Source: Crocinitomicaceae bacterium (GTDB lineage Bacteria; Bacteroidota; Bacteroidia; Flavobacteriales_D; Crocinitomicaceae). Taken from it: a stretch of 64,000 bases of DNA. A program made the translations under genes and the position numbers. The first letter of the stretch is position 1, and the number at the start of each line of letters is the position of its first letter. This document shows, piece by piece, positions 61,670-64,000 of this stretch. The notes beneath the pieces are model-generated. The model ran no database searches and was not told where the DNA came from. It worked only from the letters and a program-made list of their open reading frames with translations. Location: NCBI GenBank assembly GCA_029238665.1, contig JAQWFQ010000026.1, positions 1 to 64,000 on the forward strand. The letters are read 5' to 3'.

Positions 61670-62701
61670 TTAAGTTTTAAACTTTAATGCCTCAGAGCGT
61701 CCTTTTTTGAAGACTTTGTTGCTTTCATTTTTTCCTTTTCTAAGCTCTTTTTGAACCTCTTGGGGTAGCTCGTGAATGTCCTTACATTCATTAGAGCAAC
61801 AATCGTTCATTTTTGTTTGACACGACTTACATTGAATAAACAATAAGTGACACCCTTGATTTGCACAGTTGGTATGATCATCGCAAGCTTCCCCGCATTG
61901 GTGACAAACAGAAATTACATCATCAGAAACACGTTCGCTTCGCCTTTCATCAAATACAAAGTTTTTCCCTTTGAACTTGTTTTCTAAGTCGTGTTCTTTT
62001 ACTTGACGAACGTATTCAATGATGCCTCCTTCGAGTTGAAAAACATTCTTAAATCCTTTGTGTTTATAGTAAGCACTTGCTTTTTCACAACGAATACCTC
62101 CAGTACAGTACATGACTAAGTTTTTATCCTCTTTATGCTCTTTTAAATCTTCTTCAATGATGTCTAGTGAATCTCTAAACGTATCAACGTCTGGGGTAAT
62201 CGCTCCTTCAAAATGACCAATTTCACTTTCGTAGTGATTTCGCATATCAACAAGAACCGTATTTTCTTTTGCGATGATTTCGTTAAAATCTCTTGCTTTT
62301 AAGTGTGTACCTATGTCGGTTACATCAAATGTTTCGTCATTTAAACCATCTGCAACAATTTTATCCCTAACCTTCACTTTGAGTTTTAGAAATGATTTGT
62401 TGTTCTGTTCAATTGCTATGTTTAGACGTACATCTTCTAAAAATGAAATTGTATCTAAATGTGATTTGAATTCTTTAAATCGAGTTGCGGAAACAGATAT
62501 TTGGGCGTTGATCCCTTCATTGGACACGTAGGTTCGACCAAGAACGTCTAAATTGTTCCAAGCAATAAAAAGGGTATCTCTAAATACTTGAGGGTTTCCA
62601 ATTTGATGGTACTGATAAAACGAAATTGTTAGGCGGTTTTGACCTGCTTCATCAATTAATTTCGCTCTTTCATCAGCACTTAGTTTATTATACAGTTGCA
62701 T
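61670..62701 (-). CDS. trhO: tRNA uridine-34 hydroxylase TrhO (rhodanese-like), 343 aa
   Basis: Oxygen-dependent 5-hydroxylation of U34 in tRNA; formerly YceA. The N-terminal acylphosphatase-like part contains FISWN-type FIAWNNLDVLGRTYVSNEGINAQISVS. The rhodanese domain has DMRNHYESEIGHFEGAI and active-site CTGGIRCEK, then GFKNVFQLEGGIIEY. The C-terminal extension has C-x2-C zinc-like motifs (CHQCGEACDDHTNCANQGCH, CKSCQTKMNDCC), as in longer members. Convergent with mpl. Confidence 0.95.
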   Translation of the reverse strand: MQLYNKLSADERAKLIDEAGQNRLTISFYQYHQIGNPQVFRDTLFIAWNNLDVLGRTYVSNEGINAQISVSATRFKEFKSHLDTISFLEDVRLNIAIEQNNKSFLKLKVKVRDKIVADGLNDETFDVTDIGTHLKARDFNEIIAKENTVLVDMRNHYESEIGHFEGAITPDVDTFRDSLDIIEEDLKEHKEDKNLVMYCTGGIRCEKASAYYKHKGFKNVFQLEGGIIEYVRQVKEHDLENKFKGKNFVFDERRSERVSDDVISVCHQCGEACDDHTNCANQGCHLLFIQCKSCQTKMNDCCSNECKDIHELPQEVQKELRKGKNESNKVFKKGRSEALKFKT

Positions 62702-62763
62702 GCTATATATGTTTTAAGTGTAATAATTAAGGCAAAGATAGGAAGAAAAATCAGAAGGATTAT

Positions 62764-63315
62764 TTACCGAAATACAACCTTTCTAAAAACGATGGTAATA
62801 AATATGCTATTCATTGTTGTTAATAATAACATTGCTAACATGGATACAGTCATTGTTGAAAGTGGACTGTAGAACCCACGTGGACCTTGAATCAGTTGAC
62901 TATAGATCTCATCTTTCGTCATTACCTCAAAGGCCTCATTTGATTTTTTCACCTTGGCGAAATCAATTGGATTATCGATCATTTTTTGAATACCAACTTC
63001 TGCTTCTGCAATTTGGTGTTCATTAAAACCAGGATCAATTTGAGCGTAGTAAAAGAAGATGAAAATACTAACCAGTACAGCGTAAGGAACTCCAGCCGAC
63101 ATTGCATTTTTAATGTCTCGAAGTGCATTTCCAACTTCAGTGTCTTGAAGTTTTTGTTTGTACAAACCTATGGTTATAGCCAATAGTAAACAGAATATGT
63201 TAACCATTACAGCGGGAACCACATTGTATGGAAAAGCTTCTGTGAAAAAGAAAATCATTTTAATGATCATCCAAATTAGCGCAAAAAATATTCCTGTTTT
63301 AATTGTAACCTTCAT
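62764..63315 (-). CDS. DUF4199-like membrane protein, 183 aa
   Basis: Four predicted membrane helices (about residues 5-25, 32-50, 75-93 and 152-177), with a soluble segment of about 55 residues between helices 3 and 4 (AEVGIQKMIDNPIDFAKVKK). The arrangement fits DUF4199 of Bacteroidota inner-membrane proteins; the function is unknown. It lies 9 nt downstream of rho on the same strand, so it is probably read from the rho transcript. Confidence 0.75.
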   Translation of the reverse strand: MKVTIKTGIFFALIWMIIKMIFFFTEAFPYNVVPAVMVNIFCLLLAITIGLYKQKLQDTEVGNALRDIKNAMSAGVPYAVLVSIFIFFYYAQIDPGFNEHQIAEAEVGIQKMIDNPIDFAKVKKSNEAFEVMTKDEIYSQLIQGPRGFYSPLSTMTVSMLAMLLLTTMNSIFITIVFRKVVFR

Positions 63316-63324
63316 GGTCTAGCT

Positions 63325-64000
63325 TTAGCTATTCATTGTGATAAGAAACTCTTCATTTGATTCCGTACTGCTCATACGGTCTTTAATAAATTCCATGGCT
63401 TCAACTGGGTTCATGTCTGCAATAAACTTACGCAATACCCATATTCGTTGAAGTATATCTTTATTCATTAATAAATCTTCTCTACGTGTCCCTGATGATG
63501 TGATGTCAATTGCAGGGTAAATTCTACGATTAGAAATTTTACGATCGAGTTGAAGTTCCATATTACCTGTTCCTTTGAATTCCTCAAAAATAACCTCATC
63601 CATTTTAGATCCTGTTTCGGTTAATGCAGTAGCGATTATTGAGAGAGAACCTCCATTCTCAATTTTACGAGCAGCTCCAAAGAAACGTTTTGGTTTATGT
63701 AGTGCGTTTGCATCTACACCACCAGATAATACTTTCCCAGATGCTGGAGAAACAGTGTTGTATGCTCTTGCTAAACGTGTAATCGAATCAAGCAATACAC
63801 AGACATCATGACCACATTCAACCATGCGTTTTGCTTTTTCAAGCACCATGTTTGCTACTTTAACGTGTCTGTCAGCAGGTTCATCAAATGTAGAAGCAAT
63901 TACTTCAGCGTTTACAGAGCGTGCCATGTCTGTAACCTCTTCAGGGCGTTCGTCAATTAGAAGTACAATTAAATATGTTTCAGGATGATTTGCGGCAATG
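63325..64000 (-). CDS. rho: Transcription termination factor Rho, C-terminal part (partial)
   Basis: The frame is open through the right edge, where it reads [20 protein letters not shown] followed by VTDMARSV. Present are the Q-loop/R-loop region [20 protein letters not shown], the Walker [18 protein letters not shown], the [20 protein letters not shown] loop, [35 protein letters not shown] and RRIYPAIDI. The ATP P-loop and RNA-binding N-terminus lie outside the window. Rho is a hexameric RNA translocase ending transcription. Confidence 0.97.
   Translation of the reverse strand, partial: IAANHPETYLIVLLIDERPEEVTDMARSVNAEVIASTFDEPADRHVKVANMVLEKAKRMVECGHDVCVLLDSITRLARAYNTVSPASGKVLSGGVDANALHKPKRFFGAARKIENGGSLSIIATALTETGSKMDEVIFEEFKGTGNMELQLDRKISNRRIYPAIDITSSGTRREDLLMNKDILQRIWVLRKFIADMNPVEAMEFIKDRMSSTESNEEFLITMNS

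Overview
The window looks like chromosomal DNA of a low-GC member of the Bacteroidota, most likely order Flavobacteriales; a Fluviicola/Crocinitomix-like relative is a guess. The evidence is five proteins or fragments with type IX secretion (T9SS) C-terminal sorting signals, Bacteroidota-type promoters (TAnnTTTG about 20 nt after a TTG), near absence of Shine-Dalgarno sequences, type III glutamine synthetase, a membrane pyrophosphatase, many small lipoproteins, and family markers such as DUF4494. No rRNA, tRNA or CRISPR was recognised. Coordinates of starts were re-chosen where a signal peptide, lipobox or promoter argued for it.

Region 1 (1-8.3 kb) is accessory and partly decayed. Single small genes, many secreted or membrane-bound and mostly unrecognised, are separated by attC-like hairpin elements (ATAAC...GTTRNNN at about 651, 1197, 2038, 3502 and 5650). 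One gene has an in-frame stop (2183-2473), one is the first 41 codons of a LamG-type secreted protein (5746-5871), and an IS6-family remnant (7533-7799) truncates another ORF. Intact genes here include a sulfotransferase, a membrane-anchored thioredoxin-like protein and a T9SS protein with a blue-copper-like domain.

Region 2 (8.3-27.9 kb) is mostly housekeeping: cold shock protein, secreted esterase, J-domain/KTSC protein, membrane pyrophosphatase, and a compact molybdenum-cofactor operon (modE-like, mobA-moaD fusion, moaE, moaC-moaB fusion, moaA, TSUP transporter) with moeA beside it and a ModE-type operator immediately upstream of the modE-like start. Then a DUF2461 gene, an active/inactive pair of M16 peptidases, a secreted protein of unknown role, DUF4494, pdxH, a third M16 peptidase and a DEAD-box helicase.

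Region 3 (28-46.4 kb) has two T9SS proteins (615 and 1572 aa) that share a ~92-residue repeat module, a decayed DUF1566/FISUMP-like gene, glnN with an inverted repeat upstream, a beta-helix lipoprotein, rpmE2, a WG-repeat/TonB-like/AAC(3)-like gene cluster, menB, a 3-hydroxyacyl-CoA dehydrogenase, a DCC thiol-disulfide protein and an alpha/beta hydrolase.

Region 4 (46.5-64 kb) opens with a tightly overlapping operon: lipoprotein, ribulose-phosphate-epimerase-like domain fused to CBS domains, DAHP synthase, KdsC-like phosphatase with an extra N-terminal domain, saccharopine-dehydrogenase-like enzyme and a UMF1-type transporter. The first enzymes parallel the KdsD-KdsA-KdsC order of Kdo synthesis with different families, and this is the best candidate for an undescribed pathway. 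It is followed by a small lipoprotein, gcvT, an FAD oxidoreductase, a 1315-aa TPR protein overlapping apbE, an Mpl-like Mur ligase, trhO, a DUF4199-like membrane protein and the 3' part of rho at the right edge.

A further theme is apparent leaderless expression: at three loci a TATCTTT(G/A) box lies exactly four bases before the start codon.
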